Origin: Nitrospira sp. | GTDB taxonomy: Bacteria; Nitrospirota; Nitrospiria; Nitrospirales; Nitrospiraceae | Length of the DNA: 64,000 bases | Direction: 5' to 3' | Assembly (NCBI GenBank): GCA_015709715.1 | Contig: CP054184.1 | Span: 1,411,001-1,475,000, forward strand | In this document: positions 1 through 7,217 of the stretch, piece by piece | How the letters are laid out: each line of letters opens with the position of its first letter | How positions within the stretch are numbered: the stretch's first letter is position 1 | Position numbers and translations under genes: made by a program | Notes under the pieces: model-generated | Database searches by the model: none | The model's input: only the letters and a program-made list of their open reading frames with translations | What the model was told of the DNA's origin: nothing

Positions 1-2
1 GC

Positions 3-242
3 AGTCTCGCCGGACCTTCTTATATCAGGGCCCTCCATGAAATCAGCGGAAGCCTGCAGACCATCCACGAATTGGGCGTGGTGATCAAGGATGTCGACTT
101 GGGCCTCTGCGATTTTCCGGCCATGCTGGGAGGGCGCATGGTCTACCTCTGCTGGAAACTGGGCGAAGACCACATCGAATGGTGGCATGAAGTTTCCTCA
201 GGCTTCAAGGATCGCCGCCCACTGGATGACACCACTCCTTAA
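3..242 (+). CDS. DUF2203 family protein, C-terminal part
   Basis: This is the 3' end of a gene that begins before the window. The open frame runs from base 3 to a TAA at 240-242. The visible 79 residues contain the segment typical of DUF2203 proteins: a helical stretch ending in ELGVVIKDVDLGLCDFPA, then a GGRMVYLCWKLGED strand and IEWWHE, closing with a GFKDRRPL-type end. The family is small, helical and of unknown function. The call rests on recalled family consensus and is fairly sure. The next gene follows after 26 bases on the same strand. Confidence 0.75.
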   Translation, partial: SLAGPSYIRALHEISGSLQTIHELGVVIKDVDLGLCDFPAMLGGRMVYLCWKLGEDHIEWWHEVSSGFKDRRPLDDTTP

Positions 243-268
243 TCATCTCCATTTTCAGACACACGCCG

Positions 269-553
269 ATGAAATTTGTGATACTGGGTTTTGACGGGCC
301 GGATGGCCAAGCAAAGCGCAAGATCCATCGCCCAGCCCACCTGGCCGGCTTGGAATCCCTCCGTCAAGCCGGAAAACTCCACTTGGCCGGCCCCTTCATC
401 GACCAGATCGGCAGCCTGGTGATCATCGAAGCGGATTCTTTTGGTGAGGCCAAACAGATAGCAGATGCCGATCCCTATACCATTCATGGCGTTTTCGAGC
501 GGGTGGAAATTCATCCCTTCCAACAAGTCCTACCGCCCACCGGATCTTCGTAA
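269..553 (+). CDS. YciI-like protein
   Basis: This 94-residue protein matches the YCII (dimeric alpha-beta barrel) fold. It has an N-terminal strand (MKFVILGFDG), a helix with a conserved-type His (RPAHLAGLESLRQAG), the GPFID turn, and a closing ADSFGEAKQIADADPY segment ending in a strand. YCII proteins are small and of uncertain enzymatic role; the His and an Asp are thought to form an active site. The start at 269 gives the normal family length. It is probably cotranscribed with the DUF2203 gene just upstream. The family call is confident, but no specific function can be given. Confidence 0.75.
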   Translation: MKFVILGFDGPDGQAKRKIHRPAHLAGLESLRQAGKLHLAGPFIDQIGSLVIIEADSFGEAKQIADADPYTIHGVFERVEIHPFQQVLPPTGSS

Positions 554-629
554 CTGAACGGATCCCGTCGCCCTTCAGCCCAACGCTTTTTACTTGCCGC
601 ACACAGACGGATCCCGCTCGCAACTCGGA

Positions 630-659
630 TTGACAACACGAAAGATTGCCACCTATAAT
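630..659 (+). promoter_or_regulatory. Sigma-70 promoter for the oxidoreductase operon
   Basis: A perfect -35 TTGACA (630-635) and a perfect -10 TATAAT (654-659) are separated by 18 bases. Transcription should start near 666, about 200 bases before the first structural gene at 868. A consensus promoter this good fits a high-demand central-carbon operon. Confidence 0.75.
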
Positions 660-867
660 GCGCACTTACGAGATTTTGATTGGGTCGGACCACTCTAGTT
701 CAAAAGGCCTAACCGCCTTTTCCTCTGCTGGCCCTAAATTTCCTCACGGTGGGCCTTCTGCCAAGTTGCAGGGGGGTATTGAAAAAGCATAGAGTAGCCG
801 AGCCTTGCGTTAACAAAGGACATATTTTTTTGAACGCCATAACCCCCAAACAAGAGAGTATGTTGGA
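660..867 (+). other. Long 5' leader of the oxidoreductase operon
   Basis: From 554 to 867 I see no credible gene. The part downstream of the promoter forms an untranslated leader of about 200 bases. It contains GC-rich patches (GGTGGGCC, a G-tract near 771-776) and an A/T-rich stretch just before the start codon, but I could not recognise a known riboswitch or an intrinsic terminator in it. Confidence 0.4.
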
Positions 868-1503
868 ATGACTCAGTATCGCGTGTTACCAGGTCCGGAG
901 CATTTCCTCCCGCCGGCTGCGGCTTCCATGGGAGTCTACCTACCCAACCCCGGCGAGGCCCATATCAACGGCGTCATCGTTCCTGAGGAAAAAGCCTACG
1001 AAGAGGCGGCTCGCCAATTTCTCATGGCCAAAGTCCCCACCATCTTCCCTGGTCCGCTGGTACTCTGGGCCTGGAATGAAAAGGCAGCCAAGAAAGCCGC
1101 GGCGATCAGGAAGCTCTACGAAACGCTGAAAGAATGCGTGCAGCCGGGGCAAAAACCGATGCTGATTCCCATGCCCGACTATCGCCCCAAGTACCCCAAG
1201 ATCAATCCCGAGATCGAAATCAATCCCAACCATCCCAACCTGACCATCTGGCACAACAAGATCGATTGCTGCATGTTCATCGGAGTGCACTGTCACCAAG
1301 CGAACTTGTCGCTCAAGATCATCCGCGGTGGAACCTCCTGTTACACGATCGCTATGTGTGCCCAGGCGGGGCATGAGGACGCGATGCTCTCGTTCAGAGA
1401 TACCTCCGTAGAGAAAATCATGACGCTGGCCGATTGGGTGCGAAAGCTCAAAGGCACGGTGCAACCACGGCTGACAGCAGCCAAGACCGGCGCTTCGAAC
1501 TGA
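868..1503 (+). CDS. 2-oxoacid:ferredoxin oxidoreductase, epsilon-type subunit
   Basis: This 211-residue protein opens the five-gene oxidoreductase operon. It resembles the fifth (E) subunit of the PorDABGE/ForDABGE enzymes described in Hydrogenobacter and reported in Nitrospira, a family often annotated as a CO-dehydrogenase beta/epsilon-type protein. It has no TPP or iron-sulfur motif. A Cys/His-rich stretch (DCCMFIGVHCHQ, then GGTSCYTIAMCAQAGH) in its second half is the most distinctive feature. It is probably structural or regulatory in the complex. The start follows a purine-rich stretch (CAAGAGAG). The following alpha gene is 40 bases downstream. The call is by context plus recalled family resemblance. 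Confidence 0.65.
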   Translation: MTQYRVLPGPEHFLPPAAASMGVYLPNPGEAHINGVIVPEEKAYEEAARQFLMAKVPTIFPGPLVLWAWNEKAAKKAAAIRKLYETLKECVQPGQKPMLIPMPDYRPKYPKINPEIEINPNHPNLTIWHNKIDCCMFIGVHCHQANLSLKIIRGGTSCYTIAMCAQAGHEDAMLSFRDTSVEKIMTLADWVRKLKGTVQPRLTAAKTGASN

Positions 1504-1543
1504 CCTTCGAAGCCCAGATAACGCTAGAAAGGAGGCCGAGGCC

Positions 1544-2755
1544 ATGGCGGAAACAAAATCCTACATCGGGACCCAAAATAAAAAAGGCCAGACGTATACA
1601 GACCCCTGGGTGATGATGAACGATGCGCCGCGTAAGCCGTCGTTCTATACGGGCAGCGAGGTCATCAAGGAAGCCATCCGTCGGGCAAGTTGCGACGTGA
1701 TGATTGCCTATCCCATCACGCCGCAGAGCGAAGCCGCCGCCTTGATCGGCGAATTGTTTGCCGAAGGCTACATCGGAGACTATTTCAGGGGTGAAAGCGA
1801 ATTCGCCGTCATGTCCCAATGCGCGGGTGCGGCATTCGGTGGAGCGCGCGTGTTTACAACGACCGCCGGTCCCGGCACTATGCGCGCCATGGAAAACTTT
1901 CCCATGTGGGCAGGCGCTCGGCTTCCCATTCAAATGATCGTCACCTGCCGCGGCATCAATTCCCCGTTGTCGATTCAACCCGATACACTGGAGATTGCTT
2001 ATCTCCTGAACACCGGCATGCTGGTCTGGCATGCGGAAACGGCCCAAGACTTCTTCGATTGGATCCTGAAGGGCTACATGGTCTCCGAAGAGCCTGATGT
2101 TCACCTCCCGCTGGCGCTCTGTTGCGACGGCTTCTTCGTGACCCACACAAAGGACGTGGTGAACCTCACCCCGACCGAAATGTGCTTACCGCCCTACGAT
2201 CCCTATCGTTCACCGGTACCCTGTATGGATATGGAATGCCCGCCCGTCCGTATGATGCGGGATCCGTTCGTCATGAAAAGCAACTATATCAGCTATGCCA
2301 CCCACGCCAGCTGGCAGCAGGAGGTGTGGGCCGCCGTGGAGCGTTCGCGCAAGCACACGATCCATTGGCTGAATGGGCTAATCGACGTTGAAAATGCCGA
2401 CGCCGAGATCATGATTGTGGCGTCCGGCACCGCTGTGTCGCAGGGACGCGAAGCCATTCGCCTTCTGGAGGATGAGGGCGTCCGTTGCGGCTTGGTGAAG
2501 GTCAAGACCCTGCGGCCATGGCCGGGCGAGGAAATCCGCGAAGCCACCAAGAACGCGAAGCACATCTTCGTACCGGAGTTCAACGTCACCGGATGGTTGG
2601 CCAAGGAGATCAAAGCCACAATTCCCAACAGCGATCGTATTCACGCCGGACCGCATGTCTGCGGCGGCATGACGATGCCACCGGAAATTATCGTGTCCGA
2701 GATCAAGACCGCCTTGGGCATGCGTTCGGAATCGCTGGCCGGACGAGGCAGCTGA
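1544..2755 (+). CDS. 2-oxoacid:ferredoxin oxidoreductase, alpha subunit
   Basis: This 403-residue protein carries the pyrimidine-binding and transketolase-C-like domains of the PFOR superfamily. Visible are the start of the catalytic domain (CDVMIAYPITPQSEA), the conserved GESEFAVMSQCAGAAFGGARVFTTT region that contacts TPP and substrate, and a C-terminal segment (IMIVASGTAVSQGREAIRLL, then VKTLRPWPGEEI). With the beta subunit it makes the TPP site that reversibly carboxylates acyl-CoA using reduced ferredoxin. A strong ribosome site (AAAGGAGG) precedes the ATG. Whether pyruvate or 2-oxoglutarate is the substrate cannot be decided from the sequence. In Nitrospira such enzymes serve the reductive TCA cycle. 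Confidence 0.88.
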   Translation: MAETKSYIGTQNKKGQTYTDPWVMMNDAPRKPSFYTGSEVIKEAIRRASCDVMIAYPITPQSEAAALIGELFAEGYIGDYFRGESEFAVMSQCAGAAFGGARVFTTTAGPGTMRAMENFPMWAGARLPIQMIVTCRGINSPLSIQPDTLEIAYLLNTGMLVWHAETAQDFFDWILKGYMVSEEPDVHLPLALCCDGFFVTHTKDVVNLTPTEMCLPPYDPYRSPVPCMDMECPPVRMMRDPFVMKSNYISYATHASWQQEVWAAVERSRKHTIHWLNGLIDVENADAEIMIVASGTAVSQGREAIRLLEDEGVRCGLVKVKTLRPWPGEEIREATKNAKHIFVPEFNVTGWLAKEIKATIPNSDRIHAGPHVCGGMTMPPEIIVSEIKTALGMRSESLAGRGS

Positions 2756-2814
2756 GACCAGCAGTGAACCGACGTCACCCATTTATCTGACAGACGAGCC
2801 GCGAGGAGGCGTAT

Positions 2815-3717
2815 ATGAGCAAAGAGCGAATCAAGATTTCGCCGGACCTATATGACATCATGCCATCCGACTATCAGGACCTGGTCCAGAGCGCCACGTA
2901 CGGCAAAGAGGATCGAGGCTGGAAGGATATCGGAACCGCCAAGGAATTGATCGAGCAGCATTCTCTCTGCGCCGGCTGCCCTGAGTCGATGGCTTTCCGC
3001 TATATCTTGGCCTCCCTGCCGAATCCGGAAGATACCGTGATGGTGGGGTCAACCGGCTGCACCAGCCTCGTATTTCCGATGGTGGCCGTGCATAACATCC
3101 ACTCACTGTTCGGCAATCAGAACGCCATTGCTTCAGGGTTGAAGCGGGCCCTGTCGGTCCGATTCCCCGATCGCGTCAAGGACGTCGTGGTGTTGGCCGG
3201 TGACGGCGCTACGGTGGATATCGGGCTTGATATGACTTTGCAGGCCTGGTTCCGCCAGGAGAAGTTCACCACGATTTGCTTCGATAACGAACTGTATGCC
3301 AATACCGGCGGCCAGGAAAGCGGCCTCATGCAGAAGGGTTTCGTCGCCAAGATGGCCCCGGTCGGCAAGCTCTTCGACAAGGTTCGGCTCCCTGAAATCG
3401 CCCGCGAGTCAGGCTGTCACTATGTGGTTAATTGCACGGTGAGCAAGCCCTCCCTCGTGGAGAAGGTGATTCGAAACTCGGTGCTGATTGCCCGAGAAAT
3501 CGGACCAACCTACATTCAGCTCTACACGCCCTGCATTTTGGAGATCGGCAAAAACAGCATGGAAGGTCTCCAGGAAATGCGCGACTCCGAAAAGCCGACT
3601 GAACGGTTCGCCTATAAAGAGTATGTCAGCGAACCGGCCAAGCAGTTCCTGGCCGAGTTGGCCGCAAAAGACAAAGAACGAAAAGCGGCGGCCAAGCAGT
3701 TGGCCGGCAAAGCGTAA
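2815..3717 (+). CDS. 2-oxoacid:ferredoxin oxidoreductase, beta subunit (TPP-binding)
   Basis: This 300-residue protein has the TPP-binding signature GDGATVDIG followed by NELYANTGGQ, which holds Mg and diphosphate. Cysteines in LCAGCPE, STGCTS and a late TPCILE are placed as the ligands of the proximal [4Fe-4S] cluster of PFOR-type beta subunits. It starts after a GAGGAGG ribosome site, 59 bases past alpha, and gamma follows after 17 bases. Length and motifs are complete, so it should be active. Confidence 0.9.
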   Translation: MSKERIKISPDLYDIMPSDYQDLVQSATYGKEDRGWKDIGTAKELIEQHSLCAGCPESMAFRYILASLPNPEDTVMVGSTGCTSLVFPMVAVHNIHSLFGNQNAIASGLKRALSVRFPDRVKDVVVLAGDGATVDIGLDMTLQAWFRQEKFTTICFDNELYANTGGQESGLMQKGFVAKMAPVGKLFDKVRLPEIARESGCHYVVNCTVSKPSLVEKVIRNSVLIAREIGPTYIQLYTPCILEIGKNSMEGLQEMRDSEKPTERFAYKEYVSEPAKQFLAELAAKDKERKAAAKQLAGKA

Positions 3718-3734
3718 CGAATCGGAGGTCGTTC

Positions 3735-4442
3735 ATGATCAAGAAAAGACTCAACATCCGCATGTCCGGATTGGGCGGACAGGGTGCCGTCACTGCAGCG
3801 CACGTCATGGCGATGGCCGCAAACCGGGACGGGAAGTTTTCCATCTCCAACCCGTTCTTCGGCGCTGAAAAGCGTATGGCTCCTGCCGAGAGCTACTGCC
3901 GTATCGGCATCGAGCGCATCTACGATCGCGGCGAGTTGGTGTTCCCGGACGTCATCGAAGTCTTCCATCCCCAGGTCATTACCATGGGGAAGAGCTACAC
4001 CATGCCGTTCTATTCAGGCATTAAGGAGGGCGGCGTGGTCATCATCAATTCCGCCCAGAACCTCCTGTCCGATGAGGACATCGAGCGTCTGAAAGATTTG
4101 AATGTCGCCGTGTTCTACATTGCCGGAACAGAATTGGCGATCGAAATCGCCGGGACGGAACTCTCGACCAATATGACGATGATCGGCTCCGTAGCCGGTA
4201 TTACCAAATGCGTCTCGATGGAAGCCCTCGACGGTGCGTTACAAGAACGCTTCGGCAAGAAGTTCGTGGCTTCCGGAGGTACGGCCTCCCTGGACGAGGC
4301 CATCAAGAAAAAATTCGCCAAGAAAGAAATGCTGTTGCAAAAGAATTTGGCAACGGTCAAGCGGGCCTATGAAATCGCCGGGGAATGGGCGGACAAGAAT
4401 AACGTTGAGTTGAGAGTGGGCAACCCCGCGGTTGCAGCATAA
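3735..4442 (+). CDS. 2-oxoacid:ferredoxin oxidoreductase, gamma subunit
   Basis: This 235-residue protein is the gamma (CoA-associated) subunit. It begins with the hallmark MSGLGGQGAVTAAHVMAMAA nucleotide-like loop, followed by NPFFGAEKRMAPAESYCRIG and a Rossmann-like core. The C-terminal 60 residues are Lys-rich and helical (KKKFAKKEMLLQKNLA), an extension I do not recall from short gamma subunits. It lies inside the operon with a 17-base gap upstream and a 24-base gap downstream. Confidence 0.88.
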   Translation: MIKKRLNIRMSGLGGQGAVTAAHVMAMAANRDGKFSISNPFFGAEKRMAPAESYCRIGIERIYDRGELVFPDVIEVFHPQVITMGKSYTMPFYSGIKEGGVVIINSAQNLLSDEDIERLKDLNVAVFYIAGTELAIEIAGTELSTNMTMIGSVAGITKCVSMEALDGALQERFGKKFVASGGTASLDEAIKKKFAKKEMLLQKNLATVKRAYEIAGEWADKNNVELRVGNPAVAA

Positions 4443-4466
4443 GGGCAAGAAAAGGAAGTCAGCCAC

Positions 4467-4745
4467 ATGTATAACGTTGCGCAAGTCATCGACGAGAAAT
4501 GCACCGCGAAGAAGGGGTGCCGCCTCTGCATCATGTATTGTCCGGAGGCCAACTGTTTGGATCTCAATACAACCAAGATGGTCGCGCAGGTCAACATTGA
4601 CCGATGCAAAGGCTGCGAGCTCTGCGTCGTGGTCTGCAACGCCGCAAAACATGAGGCCATCGTCATGCAGGCCGTGAGTGCGACCGGTGAATTGATCAAT
4701 CGGAAAGGCGAATCTGCCGCTTTGGGGCAAGCCTACCAAGGATAG
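4467..4745 (+). CDS. 2-oxoacid:ferredoxin oxidoreductase, delta (ferredoxin) subunit
   Basis: This 92-residue bacterial-type ferredoxin subunit binds two [4Fe-4S] clusters. The first motif (CTAKKGCRLCIMYCPEANC) has an enlarged CX5CX2CX3C spacing, and the second is the normal CKGCELCVVVCN. It would pass electrons from the TPP site to free ferredoxin. It is the last gene of the operon and is followed by an intrinsic terminator. Confidence 0.88.
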   Translation: MYNVAQVIDEKCTAKKGCRLCIMYCPEANCLDLNTTKMVAQVNIDRCKGCELCVVVCNAAKHEAIVMQAVSATGELINRKGESAALGQAYQG

Positions 4746-4770
4746 ACCGAGCCAGTCAGGTCCTTCAGAA

Positions 4771-4802
4771 AACCCCATGGCAATCTCGCCGTGGGGTTTT
4801 TT
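4771..4802 (+). terminator. Intrinsic terminator of the oxidoreductase operon
   Basis: A 10-bp stem (AACCCCATGG paired with CCGTGGGGTT, one G-U pair) with an 8-base loop is followed by a run of six T. It lies 26 bases after the delta stop. An in-frame ATG inside it (4777) is therefore an unlikely start for the next gene. Confidence 0.85.
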
Positions 4803-4830
4803 GTTGGAGACCCGCTGGAGGAGGGATCAC

Positions 4831-5100
4831 GTGGAACAGGAAGATAATTTACTTGATGAACTGCTTCGAGAAATCGCGGGGCTCCTCAACGAATATCCGA
4901 AAGTCATCGAACGGCGCGCAGCGACTATTCACACCGAAGGCAAGGACCCGGAATTGGCGCAGAAACTGTTCAAGGCTGCGGACACCATGCGCGACAGCGG
5001 GAATCTCTACCTCACATGGGCCAAGCATTTCGCCGCGCTGGCAGACGGGAGCACCGACGCCTCATCGGATGAGGACGAGACCGAGGACTTTGACGTCTAA
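4831..5100 (+). CDS. Small acidic conserved-type hypothetical protein
   Basis: I place the start at a GTG (4831) preceded by a strong GGAGGAGG ribosome site. The upstream ATG at 4777 lies inside a transcription terminator and is rejected. The 89-residue product is helical, soluble and very acidic at its end (SSDEDETEDFDV). I do not recognise the family. It stands alone between the oxidoreductase terminator and tRNA-Asn. Confidence 0.6.
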   Translation: MEQEDNLLDELLREIAGLLNEYPKVIERRAATIHTEGKDPELAQKLFKAADTMRDSGNLYLTWAKHFAALADGSTDASSDEDETEDFDV

Positions 5101-5163
5101 AAAATCTTTCCTCTTCGCGCTTCGGTTTTGTTACAATGCGGCGTTTCACAAATGCCCCATCAT

Positions 5164-5239
5164 TCCCCGGTAGCTCAGTTGGTAGAGCAGCCGGCTGTTA
5201 ACCGGCTGGTCGCAGGTTCGAGTCCTGCCCGGGGAGCCA
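5164..5239 (+). tRNA. tRNA-Asn (anticodon GTT)
   Basis: The cloverleaf is complete: acceptor TCCCCGG/CCGGGGA, D stem GCTC/GAGC, anticodon stem GCCGG/CCGGC with loop CTGTTAA (anticodon GTT), T stem GCAGG/CCTGC with TTCGAGT, discriminator G and an encoded CCA. A possible -10 (TACAAT, 5132-5137) lies 26 bases upstream. The 3' end (CGGGGAGCCAA) is the attachment core used by the tandem elements downstream. The tRNA remains intact because its 12 3'-terminal bases are part of the repeated core. Confidence 0.97.
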
Positions 5240-6829
5240 ATCTAGACCAAAACTGGGCACTCCACTCTCTGGGGTGCCCTTTTTAGTTTCTCCGACCATC
5301 TTAGCAAGCGCCGCATAGCTCCCCCTCATCACAAGCTGCTTATCGAGACACCGGATCTCCTCGACGAGAAGCTTGAGATACTTCTTGCTGAAGCCCCGAT
5401 CCTTTTCAATCAATCGCTTCCGTAGAATCTTGGTGAAGGCCTGCACCCTCTTCTCTCCCAAGGCATCCAGTGGCATTTGCTTGAGCCTTCGAAGCCCGGC
5501 TATTTCAGTCAAAAGTGCCTGCCGTTGCGCCTGCAGTTTATTCGCTCGGTCGGTCAACGTCGAATCCATTGGGAGGAAACCCTTCTCAACCGCTTCATAG
5601 AGCTGATTGCTGCTCTGCTGAACGCGCTCTAGCTCTTTGGTAAGCAGCTTGACCTTGCCATCCTGGTCGGTTTGCGATTGACGCAGACGTTTTCTCAGTC
5701 CTTCCAACATTGTATGGACGCGTGAGGGAGTAAAGACCCGATCCGCCAAGGATGACAGGACCATCCGATCAACCAACTCTGTGGGGAGGTTTTCGCTCGT
5801 GCAGGTGTCCTTTCCTTTGAGAATCCGGCTTGAACACTTGTAATAGCGATACTTCCCACCTTTGCCCGTTGCGAGCGTCATCCCGGCCCCACAAGCCCCA
5901 CATTTGAGCAGCCCCGTGAGAAGCGTAGGGCAATTGACGACCCGCGGCGGAACCTTCTCAGGGGAGCGCGATTCCAACTTCTCCTTCACAGCCAAGAATA
6001 GCTCCTGGCTCACAATGGGATCGACCTTGACCGGTACCCATTCCTGCCGAGGCTTCATCCGCCGAACAGCGCCGCCCCGCTTTTCGTATTTATTGAAATA
6101 GTGTTCCCCGATATAGGCGCGATTGGTCAACACCTCATAGATGCGCCCCTTCGTCCACTGACGGCCTCGAATGAGGATGCCCTGCGCATTCAATCGGGAA
6201 GCTATTCCGTAGAGACCAAGCTCTTGACCTCGCTCCCCATGCAGATACCAGCGGAAAATTTGATTGACCGCGACTGACTCGCTCTCTTCCACGACCAACT
6301 GCCGTTTCCTGCCCTTATTGCCAGGAAGTTGTACTTCCACCGTTCGATAGCCGACCGGAGGACGCGAGCCGTTGAAGAACCCCTGCCTGGCGTTCTCGCG
6401 CATAGCCCGCAGGGTATGTTTCCCGTTCTCCTTACTCTGGTACTCGTCGAACACGCTGAAGATCCGCCGAATCATCTCGCCGGAAGGATCATCGCTGGTC
6501 TGCTGCGTAATCGACAGCACCCGAACCTCATACCGTTTCAACTTGCGTTCATAGAGACCAAATTCGAGGGAATCCCGAAAGAATCGGGAGAGGCTATGTA
6601 CGACAATAGCTTCAAAAGGAGAAGGAGAGACGCAGGCGTCGGTGATCATTCGCTGGAACACCGGTCGCCTGTCATCCGTGGCGGAGGCTCCCGATTCGAC
6701 ATATTCGGCGCCAACCGTATGGCCGCCAGCCTGGCACCAGGCCCGCATCTGGCCAAGTTGGTCCGGAATCGACAGATCCTTGTCCGCCTGCCTGGTCGTC
6801 GAGACCCGCGCGTATAACGCCACAATCAT
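5198..6829 (-). CDS. Large serine recombinase (integrase) of E1
   Basis: This 543-residue integrase has an N-terminal resolvase catalytic domain (YARVST, catalytic Ser10; SRFFRD near 81), a recombinase domain (about 155-290), a zinc ribbon (Cys310, Cys313, Cys332, Cys343) and a long coiled coil (about 365-470). It should integrate and excise E1. The reading frame crosses the attachment core: the last 12 residues (LPGQDSNLRPAG) are the antisense of tRNA-Asn. In the excised circle the tail would instead come from the right end of E1. The start is 4 bases past the stop of the 48-residue gene. Most residues match the E3 recombinase. Confidence 0.92.
   Translation of the reverse strand: MIVALYARVSTTRQADKDLSIPDQLGQMRAWCQAGGHTVGAEYVESGASATDDRRPVFQRMITDACVSPSPFEAIVVHSLSRFFRDSLEFGLYERKLKRYEVRVLSITQQTSDDPSGEMIRRIFSVFDEYQSKENGKHTLRAMRENARQGFFNGSRPPVGYRTVEVQLPGNKGRKRQLVVEESESVAVNQIFRWYLHGERGQELGLYGIASRLNAQGILIRGRQWTKGRIYEVLTNRAYIGEHYFNKYEKRGGAVRRMKPRQEWVPVKVDPIVSQELFLAVKEKLESRSPEKVPPRVVNCPTLLTGLLKCGACGAGMTLATGKGGKYRYYKCSSRILKGKDTCTSENLPTELVDRMVLSSLADRVFTPSRVHTMLEGLRKRLRQSQTDQDGKVKLLTKELERVQQSSNQLYEAVEKGFLPMDSTLTDRANKLQAQRQALLTEIAGLRRLKQMPLDALGEKRVQAFTKILRKRLIEKDRGFSKKYLKLLVEEIRCLDKQLVMRGSYAALAKMVGETKKGTPESGVPSFGLDWLPGQDSNLRPAG
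5230..5242 (+). repeat. Attachment site 1 (left end of E1, in tRNA-Asn)
   Basis: CGGGGAGCCAATC spans the last bases of tRNA-Asn and the first bases beyond. The same 13 bases occur at 29856-29868, an 11-base version at 13930-13940, and a 10-base version (GGAGCCAATC) at 23522-23531. The common core of all four is GGAGCCAA. Sequence right of the core (TCTAGACCAAAACTGGGCACTCC) is shared with site 3, marking the left end of related elements. Confidence 0.85.
5255..5284 (+). terminator. Intrinsic terminator inside the left end of E1
   Basis: GGGCACTCC pairs with GGGGTGCCC (one G-T pair) around a 7-base loop and is followed by five T. It lies 15 bases past the tRNA CCA end, antisense to the last part of the recombinase gene. 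The same hairpin is at 23544-23573 in E3. It would stop tRNA transcription from entering the element and could replace a native terminator displaced by integration. Confidence 0.75.
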
Positions 6830-6833
6830 GGCC

Positions 6834-6980
6834 TCACTCCTCTTCCTCTTGGTTCAATACCATCGCTTGGATTAGTTCACCGAGAGACGCTTCAATCAAT
6901 GCGAGCTCGGCATCGGTCACAGCGGTCAATTCAAGGTCAAAACGGACTGTTACCTGATTTCGTTGAATCTCATGGGACAC
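6834..6980 (-). CDS. 48-residue conserved small protein of E1
   Basis: This short gene starts at GTG (6980) and ends 4 bases before the recombinase start. The product is acidic, with a strand-like RNQVTVRFDLELT segment and a helical TDAELALIEASLGELI. E3 has the equivalent gene at exactly the same length (48 codons) and position, with many changes that keep the protein similar. Conservation of frame, GTG start and length in two diverged copies argues that it is real. I do not know its family. Its position suggests a partner of the recombinase, possibly a directionality factor, but that is inference. Confidence 0.7.
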   Translation of the reverse strand: MSHEIQRNQVTVRFDLELTAVTDAELALIEASLGELIQAMVLNQEEEE

Positions 6981-7004
6981 GCATGGGCCACCACCTTCCG
7001 TGCA

Positions 7005-7217
7005 TCATGTATTCCGGCCCAATCCATTCCGTTCCTCAGCCCCTATTTGACACTCTAAACGTTCCAACTCCCCTTCCAACCCATTCCGTCCGAATTCATT
7101 CAGCACCACCGTCCGAAACGCCTGAAACTGGCTTGACGGTAATGAGGCCTGAGCCACCAGCAGCACGTGCGTCACATGGCCGTGTACCAGTTTGAGGACC
7201 TCCGCCTTTCTCACCAT
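7005..7217 (-). CDS. 70-residue conserved small protein of E1
   Basis: The start overlaps the last 7 bases of rep, suggesting translational coupling. The product is helical (MVRKAEVLKLVHGHVTHVLL, SSQFQAFRTVVLNEFG) with a second helix rich in Glu/Arg. The E3 copy is nearly identical over all 70 residues. I do not recognise the family. It is one of five genes conserved in order between E1 and E3, so a role in replication or copy control is possible but not shown. Confidence 0.7.
   Translation of the reverse strand: MVRKAEVLKLVHGHVTHVLLVAQASLPSSQFQAFRTVVLNEFGRNGLEGELERLECQIGAEERNGLGRNT

Noticed and set aside
4777..4830. ATG start giving an N-terminal extension of the small acidic protein
   Set aside because: The start lies inside the intrinsic terminator and has no ribosome site; GTG 4831 has GGAGGAGG.
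5198..5240. Homology of the recombinase tail LPGQDSNLRPAG to many database proteins
   Set aside because: It is the antisense translation of tRNA-Asn, a well-known source of false matches; it says nothing about function of the domain.
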